A stretch of DNA of 64,000 bases from Ensifer canadensis (GCF_017488845.2 NZ_CP083371.1:1302001-1366000), one strand, 5' to 3'; positions 1 to 8,479 are shown, counted from the stretch's first letter. Numbers and translations: made by a program. The notes: generated by a model not told the origin, from the letters alone.

Positions 1-126
1 GGGCTGCTTGCTGCGGCACAGGCCGTCGAACATTACGAGATGTCCCGCTACGGCACGCTGAGAACATGGGCGCTCGAACTGGGCTACAACGAAGCCGCGG
101 GGCACCTGCAGTCGACACTTGACTAA
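1..126 (+). CDS. C-terminal end of a DUF892 (YciE/YciF-type) ferritin-like protein
   Basis: The window opens inside a gene. Frame 1 reads GLLAAAQAVEHYEMSRYGTL and ends LQSTLD followed by TAA. The A-x-x-VEHYE-x-x-x-YGTL pattern is the last helix pair of the DUF892 ferritin-like family, proteins of about 165 residues linked to stress and stationary phase in proteobacteria. The Glu and His of VEHYE are where members carry metal-ligand-like residues. Only the last 41 residues are visible, so completeness and start cannot be judged. The next gene, a YidB-like protein, lies 100 bp downstream on the same strand and the pair may belong to a stress-gene group. Confidence 0.75.
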   Translation, partial: GLLAAAQAVEHYEMSRYGTLRTWALELGYNEAAGHLQSTLD

Positions 127-225
127 GAGCAGGCCACCGATCTCACGCTCACGGCGATCGCCACGTCTTTCGTAAACCAGAAGGCAGAAGCCTAAGAGGC
201 TTTCGCGACAAAGGAGGAGAAGCAC

Positions 226-774
226 ATGGCAAGCACAGCACTGAAAGCCCTTCTCGGTGTCCTGGCGGTGGCGGGGTATCAGAACAGGGAGAAAATCGGG
301 GAGCTTCTGCGAGGTCTGACGCAGAAACCACAAGGCGGATCAATTGACCAGCAGGAGGCGACAGGGGGATTGGGCGACCTCCTTGGCGGTCTGACCGGCG
401 GCTCGGGTGGCCTCGGCGGACTTGGCGGCCTGCTCGGCGGCACAACGACAGGCGGCATGTTAGCGGGCGGTCTCGGCGATCTTCTCAAGCAGTTCCAGCA
501 GAACGGACAAGGAGAGGCCGCCAAATCGTGGGTGCAAACCGGCCCAAACATTGAGATCGATGATCGTGAGTTGTCCGAAGCGCTCGGGCCGGAAGTTCTG
601 GAGGATCTCTCCGCAAGGACCGGTCTGCCTCAAGAGGAGATTCTAAGCCGCCTCAGCCGTGATCTGCCAAAGGCCGTGGACGACCTCACACCCAATGGGG
701 TCCTGCCTCAAGAGGACGAATTCTCGTTGGACGGCAGGCAAACCGTTCCGCCGCCAAAAACACAGATAATCTAG
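226..774 (+). CDS. YidB/DUF937-like protein with a Gly-Leu-rich middle
   Basis: A 182-residue protein preceded by a strong ribosome site (AAAGGAGGAGAAGCAC before the ATG). The N-terminal helix (ALKALLGVLAVAGYQ) and the C-terminal block (ELSEALGPEVLEDLSARTGL, then SRLSRDLPKAVDDLTPNG, residues about 112-157) match the YidB/DUF937 family, whose function is unknown. Between them, residues 46-85 are low complexity, built from GGLGG and GGLLGG units. The C-terminal domain resembles a small helical bundle that in this family assembles into homo-oligomers. It follows a DUF892 gene and may be part of a stress group, but the EcfG-type motif found elsewhere in this region was not seen in its leader. Confidence 0.75.
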   Translation: MASTALKALLGVLAVAGYQNREKIGELLRGLTQKPQGGSIDQQEATGGLGDLLGGLTGGSGGLGGLGGLLGGTTTGGMLAGGLGDLLKQFQQNGQGEAAKSWVQTGPNIEIDDRELSEALGPEVLEDLSARTGLPQEEILSRLSRDLPKAVDDLTPNGVLPQEDEFSLDGRQTVPPPKTQII

Positions 775-787
775 TAGCAACAGAACG

Positions 788-817
788 CTTAAGGGCCGCC
801 GCATAGCGGTCCTTAAG
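788..817. terminator. Stem-loop between converging genes
   Basis: CTTAAGGGCCGC, a 6-nt loop, then GCGGTCCTTAAG: 12-bp arms with one mismatch. It sits between the ends of the YidB-like gene and the converging DUF72 fragment. No clear T-run follows, so a bidirectional terminator is plausible but unproven. Confidence 0.45.
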
Positions 818-905
818 CACTACCGACGGCGCTGGCCAGAAGGCATCCGCTGAACCTGTTCAAAAGGCGCCGTACCCACTCAGGAGGGGTCGCCGTGCGC
901 ACCCT

Positions 906-1235
906 TCACGAACCGCTTTTGCTTTGCGCTAGTAGCAGTTCCGACAGTCGCTTGGCATTCTTAAGCGCATGACCATCGCGGTCGTTGTTGAAATATGCCC
1001 AAACAGCTTTCGCCTCGCTTTGACGAATGCGCTCCGCCCAGGTCCTCAATTCAGCGTCGCTGTAGTCATGCCGATACCATTGGCTGAGCCCGTGAAACCT
1101 TATGTAGATATCATCAGCCGTTTTCACCAATTCGTCGGGCAAGCAGGGGCCACTGCAGGAGCAAAAGATAGTCCCGGATTTCTCAAAGGCGCTGAAAACG
1201 CCGTCGTTCCACCAACTCTTGTGGCGGAATTCCAC
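906..1235 (-). pseudogene. C-terminal fragment of a DUF72 (YecE-like) protein
   Basis: The 109-residue reading frame starts EFRHKSWWNDGVFSAFEKSG and ends in KNAKRLSELLLAQ. The segments EFRH-x-SWW, YIRFHGL, YSDAELRTWA and AYFNND-x-x-GHALKNA are the second half of DUF72 proteins, which fold as a TIM barrel of about 240 residues. The N-terminal half is absent: a stop (TAG) lies three codons upstream of the GTG, and beyond that the sequence runs into the broken imuB. I read this as a remnant and do not expect a functional protein. The join to imuB suggests a deletion that also removed dnaE2. Confidence 0.7.
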
Positions 1236-1253
1236 AACTTTCTACGGCGAGGA

Positions 1254-2251
1254 TCAAGCTGATCTAGAATAGCGCGCGACATCTCGGCGGAGTACCGAAC
1301 GCTTGGAAGCAGTCATGTTCCTGGGGCCATCGTCGCGTGCCGGCTTCGCGGTACCCGCTCGGATCGCCTGCCGGGTGCCGTCGACTTTCTCGACGATCAA
1401 GTCGGTCCGCCGGACGCTGAGACCCTTGCGCTGAAGCCCGTCGACGAGCTGGACGACCAGACGTCCGACGTACTTGTTAATCGTCTCGGACGCGGCGATG
1501 GGCTCCGCGAACGAGCGGCTGACCTCGATCAGCTCTGGGCTGCGGATGGGATCGATGGGTTCGGACACGCGACCGAACATCTGGTCGAGACGCCGGCCAC
1601 TTCGGGACCGAACCGGAGGGCGAGCGGCGCGCGAGCGGTGTTCGCCAGTTCCCCGATCGTCTGGAACCCCAGCGTACGTAGGTCGCCGACGACCTTCTCG
1701 GGCAGCCGCAGCAGGGCGATCGGCAGACGCTCGACGGCTCTGACGGTCTCGCCGCGCGGCGTGATGACGGTTTCCCTGCTGATCGCGCGCGCGCAGGCGT
1801 GTGCCGCACCCCACGTGTCGGCTATCGCCACCCTGGCCGTAAGACCCTTGGAACGAAAGCGGTTGGCGATCCCGCTCAGCATCGGTTCTTCTCCGCCTTG
1901 GATGTGGTCAGCACCCTCCGTGTCGAGGACGATGCCATCGGGCGCATCCACGGCGACGATCGGCGAGTAGACGGTCAGTGCCCACAGCGTTATCCGTTCG
2001 AGCGCCTCGGCGTCGGCAACGGGGTCGGCGTCAATCATCATGAGGCCTTGGACGAACGCCTGCGCCTTCGCGGCTGGCATTCTCACTCGGACGCCGGCCT
2101 TCTTCGCGGCGGCGTCGGCGGCCGAAACCCAGCGCTTGGAGCCGCTCTTCGCGATTACCGCGATCGCCTGTTCAAGCGGTATCGCGGGATCGGCTCGTCG
2201 AATGCGATCGGTCGCCAGATCGGGAAGATATATCGAGACAACCCTTGTCAT
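1254..2251 (-). pseudogene. imuB: Broken imuB (Y-family DNA polymerase-like SOS mutagenesis protein)
   Basis: The N-terminal frame (MTRVVSIYLPDLATDRIRRA) carries the Y-family palm and little-finger regions typical of ImuB: DAAAKKAGVRVRMPAAKAQA, YSPIVAVDAPDGIVLDTEGA, RLPIALLRLPEKVVGDLRTLGF. After RFGPEVA, near base 1597, the homology jumps to another frame, which continues GRRLDQMFGRVSEPIDPIR and KVDGTRQAIRAGTAKPARD. It then loses similarity and stops. ImuB is normally about 500 residues, so about a third is missing besides the frameshift. ImuB lacks polymerase catalytic residues and bridges ImuA, DnaE2 and the beta clamp. Here the cassette cannot work as written. A sequencing error could explain the frameshift but not the lost C-terminus. 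Confidence 0.85.
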
Positions 2252-2271
2252 CGCAGGCTCCTACTTCAAAC

Positions 2272-2775
2272 TCAGCACACTCGCCCGCACGCGATCCCCA
2301 TCGTTCCCGTCTTCTCGGCCGCAAGCTGCAACCTGCGCGAGGAGACCATCGGCAGGCGAACGATCTCGCCGACCACGGCGCCCAGGCCACCGTAGCCGAG
2401 GGCCTCCTCCATGCTCGCGAGGACGTCACCCTCCCGGTCGGCTTCCACGAAGATCACTCGGTCCGGGTGAAGGCCCGCCTGCGCCAAGGCGGGCATGAAG
2501 AGATCTGGCCTCGAAAAGCACCAAACGACCTTCCCTTTCGTGCGGGCGGCGATACCCGCGGCGAAGAGGGCCGCCGCCGCTCCATCGACGGTGCCCGATC
2601 CCCCACCTGCGATTTCGTGCAGAGCGCCGTAGGCGAGGCCTCCTCCGGGAAGCACTGCGTCGATCTCGTCTACTCCGAAAGGAAGGCATTCCTTTCGCTT
2701 CTCAACGCCGCCTTTGAGAGCGGCGATGAGTTCGCGAAGATCGGCGATGGCTTGCTCGCGGACAGGCGAAGGCAT
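2272..2775 (-). pseudogene. imuA: C-terminally truncated imuA (SOS mutagenesis, RecA-like fold)
   Basis: The 167-residue frame begins MPSPVREQAIADLRELIAAL. It shows the ImuA core: LPFGVDEIDAVLPGGGLAYG, LHEIAGGG, KGKVVWCFSRPDLFMPALAQ, GLHPDRVIFVEA and the ALGYGGLGAVVGEI helix. Family members are about 230-270 residues and continue after the EKTGT motif with an arginine-rich tail. Here the frame ends EKTGTMGIACGRVC, 20 bp before the imuB start. ImuA is a RecA/SulA-like partner of the damage-inducible ImuB-DnaE2 polymerase. The lost tail is the part that contacts RecA and ImuB in studied homologues, so loss of function is likely. A perfect LexA box lies upstream. Confidence 0.75.
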
Positions 2776-2836
2776 TCACGAATCCTTTGGATATCGGTTG
2801 GACACTTACGACAGCATTTCGTTTTGAAACCTAATC

Positions 2837-2851
2837 GTTCTCTTTTTGTTC
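2837..2851. promoter_or_regulatory. LexA (SOS) box upstream of imuA
   Basis: GTTCTCTTTTTGTTC is an exact match to the alphaproteobacterial LexA site GTTC-N7-GTTC (GAAC-N7-GAAC on the imuA strand). It is 61 bp upstream of the imuA start, as expected for an SOS-controlled imuA-imuB-dnaE2 cassette. Confidence 0.85.
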
Positions 2852-3067
2852 CTTCCCGAGCGCTGCGTCAAAGGCACTCCCAGAAGGGAATTTATTCCTG
2901 TGGATTAGAGCGTCAAAGATTAGCGAAGTGAATCAAGATCGTAGCCGAAAGGCGCAAGTGGGCGTCTTAATTGAAAATAGTTTGTCGGCCTCGCCGCCTT
3001 GCCTGTGGATTCCCGATCATGTAGCTACGCCGCCTTTCCCGACATGAGGTCGGGCTCCGGGGACGCA

Positions 3068-3331
3068 ATGCCGGGACGACGACCCAGACCTGACAACGAG
3101 GGCGGCCCTGCCTTGCGCGACATCCGCAGTTCGTTCATCGAGGTGGAATGCGCGCTTTGCGACCGGCGGGACAGCCTCGATCGGAAGGCGCTCGTCACGC
3201 AGTTCGGCGCGGGAGTGAGCCTCTTGACGCTGCGGCGTCGCTTCGCGCTGGGGTGCGAGCGCATGACGCATCCGGATGGTGACAGGTGCCAGACGCGGTT
3301 TCCGGGCCTGGATGAGAAGCCCACCTTCTAG
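3068..3331 (+). CDS. Small hypothetical protein with paired cysteines
   Basis: This 87-residue protein has the core IEVECALCDRRDSLDRKALV, then FALGCERM and GDRCQTRFPGL. The Cys-x2-Cys pair with two later cysteines suggests a small zinc-ribbon-like fold, as seen in short uncharacterised proteins of rhizobia. The ATG at 3068 was chosen because homology-like sequence begins shortly after it. The open frame extends further upstream to 2999. An open frame of similar length on the opposite strand has no cysteine pattern and is less convincing. Function is unknown. Confidence 0.5.
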   Translation: MPGRRPRPDNEGGPALRDIRSSFIEVECALCDRRDSLDRKALVTQFGAGVSLLTLRRRFALGCERMTHPDGDRCQTRFPGLDEKPTF

Positions 3332-3333
3332 CA

Positions 3334-3358
3334 GGAACATTTAGCTCTTCCGTCCGTT
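3334..3358 (+). promoter_or_regulatory. EcfG-type general stress promoter
   Basis: GGAAC at 3334-3338, a 16-nt spacer, then CGTT at 3355-3358. This exactly fits the GGAAC-N16/17-CGTT consensus of the alphaproteobacterial general stress sigma factor EcfG. It lies 34 bp upstream of the start codon of the stress protein at 3393. Confidence 0.75.
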
Positions 3359-3392
3359 CGTTTTCCACAGACGAACACTGGAGGAGAATTCC

Positions 3393-4085
3393 ATGACCAA
3401 TCTGTATGACGACGACGCGCCAAGCGTACCCGGCAGCCGCGCCAAAAGTACGCTGACGGCGTTCTTCGACTCCAGAAGCGACGCGGAGACGGCAATCGAC
3501 AAGCTGAAAGAAGCGGGCGTTGCCGACGTGCGCCTAATGCCGGGCTACGAGGCCGACGGGGAAGGCGCGTTGGCAGCCGCGGAAGGCTCGGGCTTCTGGT
3601 CGAGGCTTGGAGACTGGTTCTTCCCGGACGAGGACCGCGACGTCTACGCCGAGGGCCTGCGACGCGGCGGCTTTCTTGTTTCCGTCTCCGTCGACGCCGC
3701 CACCTACGACACCGCTCACGGCATCCTAGACGAAGAAGGCGCGATTGATCTGGACGAGCGCGCGGACATCTGGCGGACGGAGGGCTGGACGGGCGGCCGA
3801 GACCGGCAGGAGGCCGCATCCCGCGACGACGCTTTCCAAGCGGATGTTACGACGAGTCCTCCAACGGGTGTCGGCCTATACGCGCGAAGCGCCGAGCGGA
3901 CGTCGCCTCGGGTTCGCGCATACGAGCTGACAGAGGAGCTTCCGGACGACGTGGTCGACGACGTCCTGCCGACGGGTCATCAGCGAGACGTGTCCGAAAG
4001 CGACCGTCCTGTTGAAGATCGGATGACGCAGAGCCAGTCGATCGACGACCTACGTCAGAGCCAGATCCTGCCGGGCAGCCGCTGA
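3393..4085 (+). CDS. Probable general stress protein (YflT/DUF1269-like domain)
   Basis: A 230-residue acidic soluble protein with a good ribosome site (GGAGGAGAATTCC before the ATG). Residues about 20-110 have a domain with the pattern TLTAFFDSRSDAETAIDKLK, then VADVRLMPGYEAD, FWSRLGDWFFPDEDRDVYAE and GGFLVSVSVD. This alternating fold resembles the YflT-type heat-stress domain that senses no known ligand. The tail after residue 125 is hydrophilic and probably disordered. A perfect EcfG promoter directly upstream supports a role in the general stress response. The precise activity is unknown. Confidence 0.65.
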   Translation: MTNLYDDDAPSVPGSRAKSTLTAFFDSRSDAETAIDKLKEAGVADVRLMPGYEADGEGALAAAEGSGFWSRLGDWFFPDEDRDVYAEGLRRGGFLVSVSVDAATYDTAHGILDEEGAIDLDERADIWRTEGWTGGRDRQEAASRDDAFQADVTTSPPTGVGLYARSAERTSPRVRAYELTEELPDDVVDDVLPTGHQRDVSESDRPVEDRMTQSQSIDDLRQSQILPGSR

Positions 4086-4133
4086 ACAACCAGCCGAGTG
4101 GGGAGAGGACACGTGCCCCCTCCCTCTTCTGCC

Positions 4134-4607
4134 TCATTGGAGAGTAGCGATTTCCCAGCAGATGAGCGGACCGTCCTCAGGGTCGGTCCGTTGTCCTGCC
4201 TGTGCGAACCCGTTCCTCTCCAGCACGCGCTGGGAGGCGACGTTGTCCACCGCTGTTTCGGCCGAAATCCGCCTAACACGACGATCGCTACGCGCCCAGT
4301 CCAGCAGGTCGCCCACGGCTGCCGTGGCGATGCCGCGACCTTCGCGCGACGGCGCAACGCCGTAGCCGATATGCAGCTCACCGTTCCCTGGCGGCCTAAT
4401 GACCGAACAGAGTCCGACGATCTCTTCGTTGGCCACGATCATCCAGGCGGACGGACTGAAATCCGCCGCGATGGCTCGGTTGAGATCGGACAGCATGCGC
4501 AGTACCTCCTGCGGTGCGATGACGCTATCCTCAACGAGGCGGAGGCCCGAAGGCGCAACGCCCTCAGCGAGCGCTTCGAAGTCGCCCGGTGTAAGTAATA
4601 TGATCAT
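4134..4607 (-). CDS. GNAT-family N-acetyltransferase
   Basis: A 157-residue protein with the GNAT acetyl-CoA fold. The central block VANEEIVGLCSVIRPPGNGE leads to the pyrophosphate-binding motif (GYGVAPSREGRGIATAAVGD, which fits R/Q-x-x-G-x-G/A) and then to RRISAETAVDNVASQRVLER NGF, the RimJ/RimL-like C-terminal motif. It probably acetylates a small amine or a protein N-terminus; the substrate cannot be told. The start at MIILLTPGD (4607) is preferred over the upstream extension at 4640 because similarity to the family begins there. It converges on the stress gene upstream and appears monocistronic. Confidence 0.7.
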   Translation of the reverse strand: MIILLTPGDFEALAEGVAPSGLRLVEDSVIAPQEVLRMLSDLNRAIAADFSPSAWMIVANEEIVGLCSVIRPPGNGELHIGYGVAPSREGRGIATAAVGDLLDWARSDRRVRRISAETAVDNVASQRVLERNGFAQAGQRTDPEDGPLICWEIATLQ

Positions 4608-4896
4608 GAGTTTCTCAGCTTTTGAGATCACGCCTTTCAAAGGCGATCATTGGCCGAACGCGCTTGAGTTTCAGTTGCCCACGAGATCGCAAACTGACGT
4701 CTCCGGCGGCACGGCCGGTGAAGTTCGAGTGGGGTCGGCGGCAAGCAAAGGCATCTCCAAAGACTAGGACCTCTTGCTACCAGCGGCTGGATGCTCGTGC
4801 AACTATCGTTGCGCAATTTGTAGAAGCGTCGTTTCGGTAGGTGTGTATCCGAGCAGGACCCCGCGATTTTGGGCGCAGCGCGTGGTAACGTTGGTC

Positions 4897-5130
4897 ATGG
4901 AGATCGATGAGGACAAGATCGACGATATCGTTTTGGCGCTGTTATGGCTGACGCTACATAACGAGCGTTGTGCCTGGAAGGGTTTCGACTGGGCAACGAC
5001 GGATCGGCTTCACAAGAAGGGCATGATCGGCGACCCAGTCAACAAGTCGAAGTCATTGATCCTGACCGATGAAGGCTTGGAGCGTTCGGAAGCGTTGTTC
5101 CGGGAGTTGTTTACGCGGCGGCCGCATTAA
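4897..5130 (+). CDS. DUF6429 family protein
   Basis: A 77-residue protein that begins MEIDEDKIDDIVLALLWLTL and continues HNERCAWKGFDWATTDRLHK, KGMIGDPVNKSKSLILTDEG and ALFRELF. This is the full-length pattern of DUF6429, a small all-helical winged-helix-like family common in proteobacteria with no known function. The ATG at 4897 is chosen because the family starts there, although the frame is open upstream to 4774. A weak inverted repeat (GTCCC/GGGAC at 5133-5147) follows the stop. About 290 bp with no recognisable gene lie upstream. Confidence 0.8.
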   Translation: MEIDEDKIDDIVLALLWLTLHNERCAWKGFDWATTDRLHKKGMIGDPVNKSKSLILTDEGLERSEALFRELFTRRPH

Positions 5131-5376
5131 CCGTCCCTTTGTGGGACTTCCGGCCGCCTCCGATGACGATATTACGTTAGAAATAAACGATATTCATCTC
5201 AGACAAGGCGGCTACTCCCACGGCTCGATGCCGATAGGAGGCGGGAAGACGCCGAGCGGATGGGGCGATTTCTCGACTACTGGAACAAAGAAGACGAAGT
5301 CGAGACTCCCCCGAGCGACCGCGCCGTCAGCGCGCCGGGGCCTGCTAGGCCGGCTATTCAGAAGATGATGTGTTCG

Positions 5377-6027
5377 CTACTCGTTCTCGTCGATTGCGGG
5401 AGTTTCCCTGACATCAAGATCAAGGAAGCTCTCGTCCTCTTTGTTGACGGCAGGATCCTGCCACGCGGCGACTAGCCACCCCTCGTGCTTCTTCGAAACC
5501 TGACGGAAGCGCAGTTGCTTTTCTGATTGATAGTAGGCGGCGAGCTTCTGATTGGCGCCTTCATCGAAATCGTCAGGGTGTGCCTTCATCATGACGAGAA
5601 GCCCAGCGCGACCGAGGACATGCTGAGCTTCGCGGAGAAGTCGGTGGGCGATGCCGTGTCCTCGCAGGGACGGGTTCACCCACAGTCGCTCGAGATACGC
5701 CACCGCGTCGAGCTCATCCAAATCGGCATCTTTTTTCAACGCTTTCGCCACGAGATTTCCGGTCGTTCACGAGGATGCGATAGCCTATGGCGGCGTGTTG
5801 GCTCCGCTCGTCGAAGACATCGAAATACCGCTCGTCATCATCCGGGATATATCCAGGTTGGAAGAGAAAGCCTTTGAGGTGTGCGAGAGCTGGTCCGGGG
5901 TGTCATCGTGCTCAGGATATCGTCTCAGGACGACTGCGAAGTCTAGCACAAACGGCGCTTCCGCATGCTTGCTGAAGATCGTCTCTACCTTCAGGTAGCC
6001 GTCCTCTTCGAGTTTTTCGCCGTCCAT
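5377..6027 (-). pseudogene. GNAT acetyltransferase broken by two frameshifts
   Basis: Three overlapping frames together give one acetyltransferase. The first starts MDGEKLEEDGYLKVETIFSK and runs to PEHDDTPDQL. The second continues AHLKGFLFQPGYIPDDDERY and AAIGYRILVNDRKSRGESVE. The third gives LDELDAVAYLERLWVNPSLR, GHGIAHRLLREAQHVLGRAG and the end at 5377. The acetyl-CoA motif (NPSLRGHGIAHRLL) is intact in the third part. The second shift falls at a run of six T (5731-5737 region), a common place for slippage or sequencing error. As written no full-length protein is made. Confidence 0.7.
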
Positions 6028-6103
6028 GTCCGTCGCTGACTCCTACCCGGGAAAGTAGCGGACACTTCCACGTTGTCTTTCATTGATCAAGGTCCCGGCG
6101 ATC

Positions 6104-6463
6104 TCAGGAGGCTTTGCAACCGAACGCCCCCGCCACATCATGAAATTCGTCCTCGCCTTTAGAGATTACCCGTTTGATCACCGATGGCGGCAGAGACTCG
6201 AGTGAGTTGAAGTCGAGCGCCAAGGAGTTCTCGTGGCCGAACGAACGTTCCACTACATCGAACATCGTCTTCGTCGCGGAGTGCGGATCGACACCCTGGG
6301 TGGACGACATGGGAACTTCAATTTCGAGTATTCGTCCGCGGCCGACGCCTTGGATCGCAGCCGGCATGGCCTCGTCCTCGGTTCCACCCAAAGCTTCGAC
6401 AACACGGTCGAGGGCGATCTTCGCTGATAGAAAAACGGGTACGTACCTCAGGTCAAGTGACAC
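6104..6463 (-). CDS. Hypothetical protein, weak support
   Basis: An open frame of 119 codons starting at a GTG (SLDLRYVPVFLSAKIALDRV) and ending VAGAFGCKAS. It has no recognised domain. Its predicted protein is plausibly soluble with mixed composition (VISKGEDEFHDVAGAFG near the end). A competing plus-strand frame over 6174-6497 has serine/arginine-rich content typical of a shadow. No good ribosome site is visible. Kept as a possible gene only. Confidence 0.3.
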   Translation of the reverse strand: MSLDLRYVPVFLSAKIALDRVVEALGGTEDEAMPAAIQGVGRGRILEIEVPMSSTQGVDPHSATKTMFDVVERSFGHENSLALDFNSLESLPPSVIKRVISKGEDEFHDVAGAFGCKAS

Positions 6464-6565
6464 ATTTTCATCTTGTGCCCCTGTTGCATTAGACTAAAGT
6501 CACATGTGCCGGAGGCCGTTGGGAGGCGGCTTCTCACGAAAAAGATGTCAATCCTTGGGAGGGAA

Positions 6566-6766
6566 ATGATGCAGATAACGGATGTCTCAATACCACCAAA
6601 TGACCTCAATATGCTCCAGTCGGTTCTTGACGCTTGGTGCACACAGCAGTGCATTCTGCGCAAGGATGCCACTGCAGAAGCGAAGATATTAATAAACGAG
6701 TACAAGCATGGTACTCGCTCGCAGATCGCACTCATAGACGCACTTATAAACAGCACCACGCACTAG
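6566..6766 (+). CDS. Small helical hypothetical protein of a rhizobial family
   Basis: A 66-residue protein starting MMQITDVSIPPNDLNMLQSV after a strong GGGAGGGAA ribosome site; either of two consecutive ATGs could be used, and the second has better spacing. The pattern LQSVLDAWC-x-x-x-x-x-x-x-DATAEAKILINEYKHGTRSQ-x-ALIDAL matches a class of short, single-domain proteins common in rhizobia. In these a helix (L-x-x-VLD) is followed by an A-x-x-A-x-x-L-I helix and a short G-x-R segment. Function is unknown. A rho-independent terminator follows 28 bp after the stop, supporting a real transcription unit. Confidence 0.6.
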   Translation: MMQITDVSIPPNDLNMLQSVLDAWCTQQCILRKDATAEAKILINEYKHGTRSQIALIDALINSTTH

Positions 6767-6793
6767 CGGGCTCGACACCCGCTTAAAGTCGAG

Positions 6794-6819
6794 AACCCGG
6801 CCTAACCAGCCGGGTTTTT
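6794..6819 (+). terminator. Rho-independent terminator
   Basis: AACCCGGC, a 7-nt loop, GCCGGGTT and then TTT. The perfect 8-bp GC-rich stem with a T-run follows the small gene ending at 6766. Confidence 0.8.
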
Positions 6820-7362
6820 CATACCTAAATAAGCGATGGCACAGACTCGGCCCCTACAGTTATTCCCGCTTGCGTGTCGGAGACCATGGCACAAATGAGC
6901 GATGAGCCCCAATCAGTTTTCCCGTTGTGGCTCGCTGATATCCCCTCCGACCTATGTCGGAAAGCACGGCCATCAGCCGTCAGCTACACCCCTCCCATGG
7001 ACACGATCTAGCCGTCCTTCACGAAGGTTGTCCAACCCGGCCTTCGTCTAACTGTAGAGCAGGCGCCTTATGCCGCCTCCCCACACTTGTGAGCGGACGA
7101 TTTTGCAGGGACGTTCGCTCAGAAATTCTGCCAGCCGTCCGCGGCCGGTGCGGCCGCGAGGCTTGTTCGTTGGCGACCGCGCATGGCGCAGGCGGTCCGG
7201 CTTCATACCCCAACAACCCTTGTTGCACCTGTAATAGCTACATCAATGGGACCACGAGTTTTTGCCCTTAAATATTCGGACTAAGTCCCGGTTCATAGCC
7301 CGATACACAGCTCAGTATCTCGTCCGTTGGTGAACTAGCTGGCCGATGAAGACATCAAGACT
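6820..7362. other. Intergenic stretch without a recognisable gene
   Basis: About 540 bp between a terminator and the end of the GST gene. Short frames exist on both strands (for example 6954-7271 plus and 7019-7228 minus) but they have Arg/Ser/Cys-rich content and no recognised domain or ribosome site. No tRNA or mobile element end was identified. Confidence 0.5.
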
Positions 7363-8391
7363 TCAGGCGGCCAGATGGTCGGACGGGGGCATGGACGATA
7401 TGGTCGAAGCGAGCACTTCGGACTGAATCGACGGCAGCTCGAGGAGGCGCTTAAGATATGCATCGATCGTCGGTAGATCGCCCCATAGGCTCGCCAGTCC
7501 CAAATACTTCAAGCGGACCAGGCTAACCCCCCAGAACAGGTCGGCGAGCGTTAAGTGGGGTGCGCAAAGCCAATCGTAATGGTTTTGGCGCAGGTCCGCG
7601 TCTAGCCCTAGCAGGATGTTGCGGGTGGAGCCACGAAGCTTGATCTGAAAGCCGGGATCGCGGCGGAGATCTTTCCCGCCGGCTTCCTTCGCTATCTTCG
7701 CCTGATACGCAGCGGCGAGCTCGCAGTTTTCTTCATTTGCCTTAATCAACGAGTTCAACGCCTCGATCTTCTCCTCGTAGACAGAAGACATCGCCTGCTT
7801 GATAGGTTCGGGCCGCCTGTCGTCTTCCGGATGGAAGCCGTAGAGGAGTCCGGGATGCGGAGTTAGGTCGACTGCCCTGAGCTGCCTCCGCACGTTCTTT
7901 AACTGGCGGGCATCCACCGGAATAAGCCGGTTCGATCCTGGCAGGACGGCGTCAATGTGGATGCATATACGTAAAGAGTCGACGATGACCTCTGCCGTAT
8001 CTAGGTCGACAAGCGTTGGGACCGCGCACGGATCCAGCCCAGCGGCGCTAACCGAAGAAATGCCGGAATAGGCTTCGACCAACGGCCCCTTCATGACCTC
8101 TCTCCCCAGCAGCCTCAGGCGCACATAATCAGGGGAGTAGTTCTCGGCGGGAATTAAAGCGCCATCCGGCAATCTGCGACCGAGGATGAGCATTTCGTTC
8201 GACTTGAAAGCTGCCCCGCGCTGAGCCAAGGTCGCCCGCACCTTCTGTGAGCAAAACGACATCGCAGCATGAAACAGGACGAACCTGCCTTTGTGGTCCC
8301 CGTCCGGATTCCGAATGGTTCCGACCCGTGACTTCTCCACGATGCCTTTCTGCGCCAATTCGATCATTGCTTCCAATTGGGATCTGTCCAT
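7363..8391 (-). CDS. Glutathione transferase-fold protein resembling LinD (2,5-dichlorohydroquinone reductive dechlorinase)
   Basis: A 342-residue protein of nearly the same length as LinD (346). Shared landmarks are the N-terminal thioredoxin-fold motif FHAAMSFCSQKVRATLAQRG, then ENYSPDYVRLRLLGREV, ISSVSAAGLDPCAVPTLVDL, the helix LRAVDLTPHPGLLYGFHPED with DRRPE, and the C-terminal LTLADLFWGVSLVRLKYLGL. LinD removes chlorine from chlorinated hydroquinones with glutathione in lindane breakdown. The Ser-Phe-Cys at the redox position (residues about 44-46) keeps the thiol expected for reductive dehalogenation. The ATG at 8391 follows GGAGAG at good spacing; a GTG at 8415 is the alternative. It is downstream of the dioxygenase-like gene in one operon. 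Substrate is inferred, not shown. Confidence 0.7.
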   Translation of the reverse strand: MDRSQLEAMIELAQKGIVEKSRVGTIRNPDGDHKGRFVLFHAAMSFCSQKVRATLAQRGAAFKSNEMLILGRRLPDGALIPAENYSPDYVRLRLLGREVMKGPLVEAYSGISSVSAAGLDPCAVPTLVDLDTAEVIVDSLRICIHIDAVLPGSNRLIPVDARQLKNVRRQLRAVDLTPHPGLLYGFHPEDDRRPEPIKQAMSSVYEEKIEALNSLIKANEENCELAAAYQAKIAKEAGGKDLRRDPGFQIKLRGSTRNILLGLDADLRQNHYDWLCAPHLTLADLFWGVSLVRLKYLGLASLWGDLPTIDAYLKRLLELPSIQSEVLASTISSMPPSDHLAA

Positions 8392-8479
8392 TCTCGCACT
8401 CTCCGAGTTTGCCACCGAGCAGGCTCAGGCGCTGAACCCTGCTGGTTATCGATCATTGCCCGCGGTGTCTCAGCCCCGA

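Noticed and set aside
3017..3340. Minus-strand frame overlapping the small cysteine protein
   Set aside because: The plus-strand frame has the paired cysteines; the minus frame shows no pattern.
5260..5368. Possible tiny gene beginning MGRFLDYWNKEDEVE and, after a shift, ending GLLGRLFRR
   Set aside because: It needs a frameshift to join the two parts and no family is known; the evidence is too thin to list as a gene.
6954..7271. Open frame on the plus strand and its partner on the minus strand (7019-7228)
   Set aside because: No ribosome site, no domain, and both have Arg/Ser/Pro-rich shadow composition.
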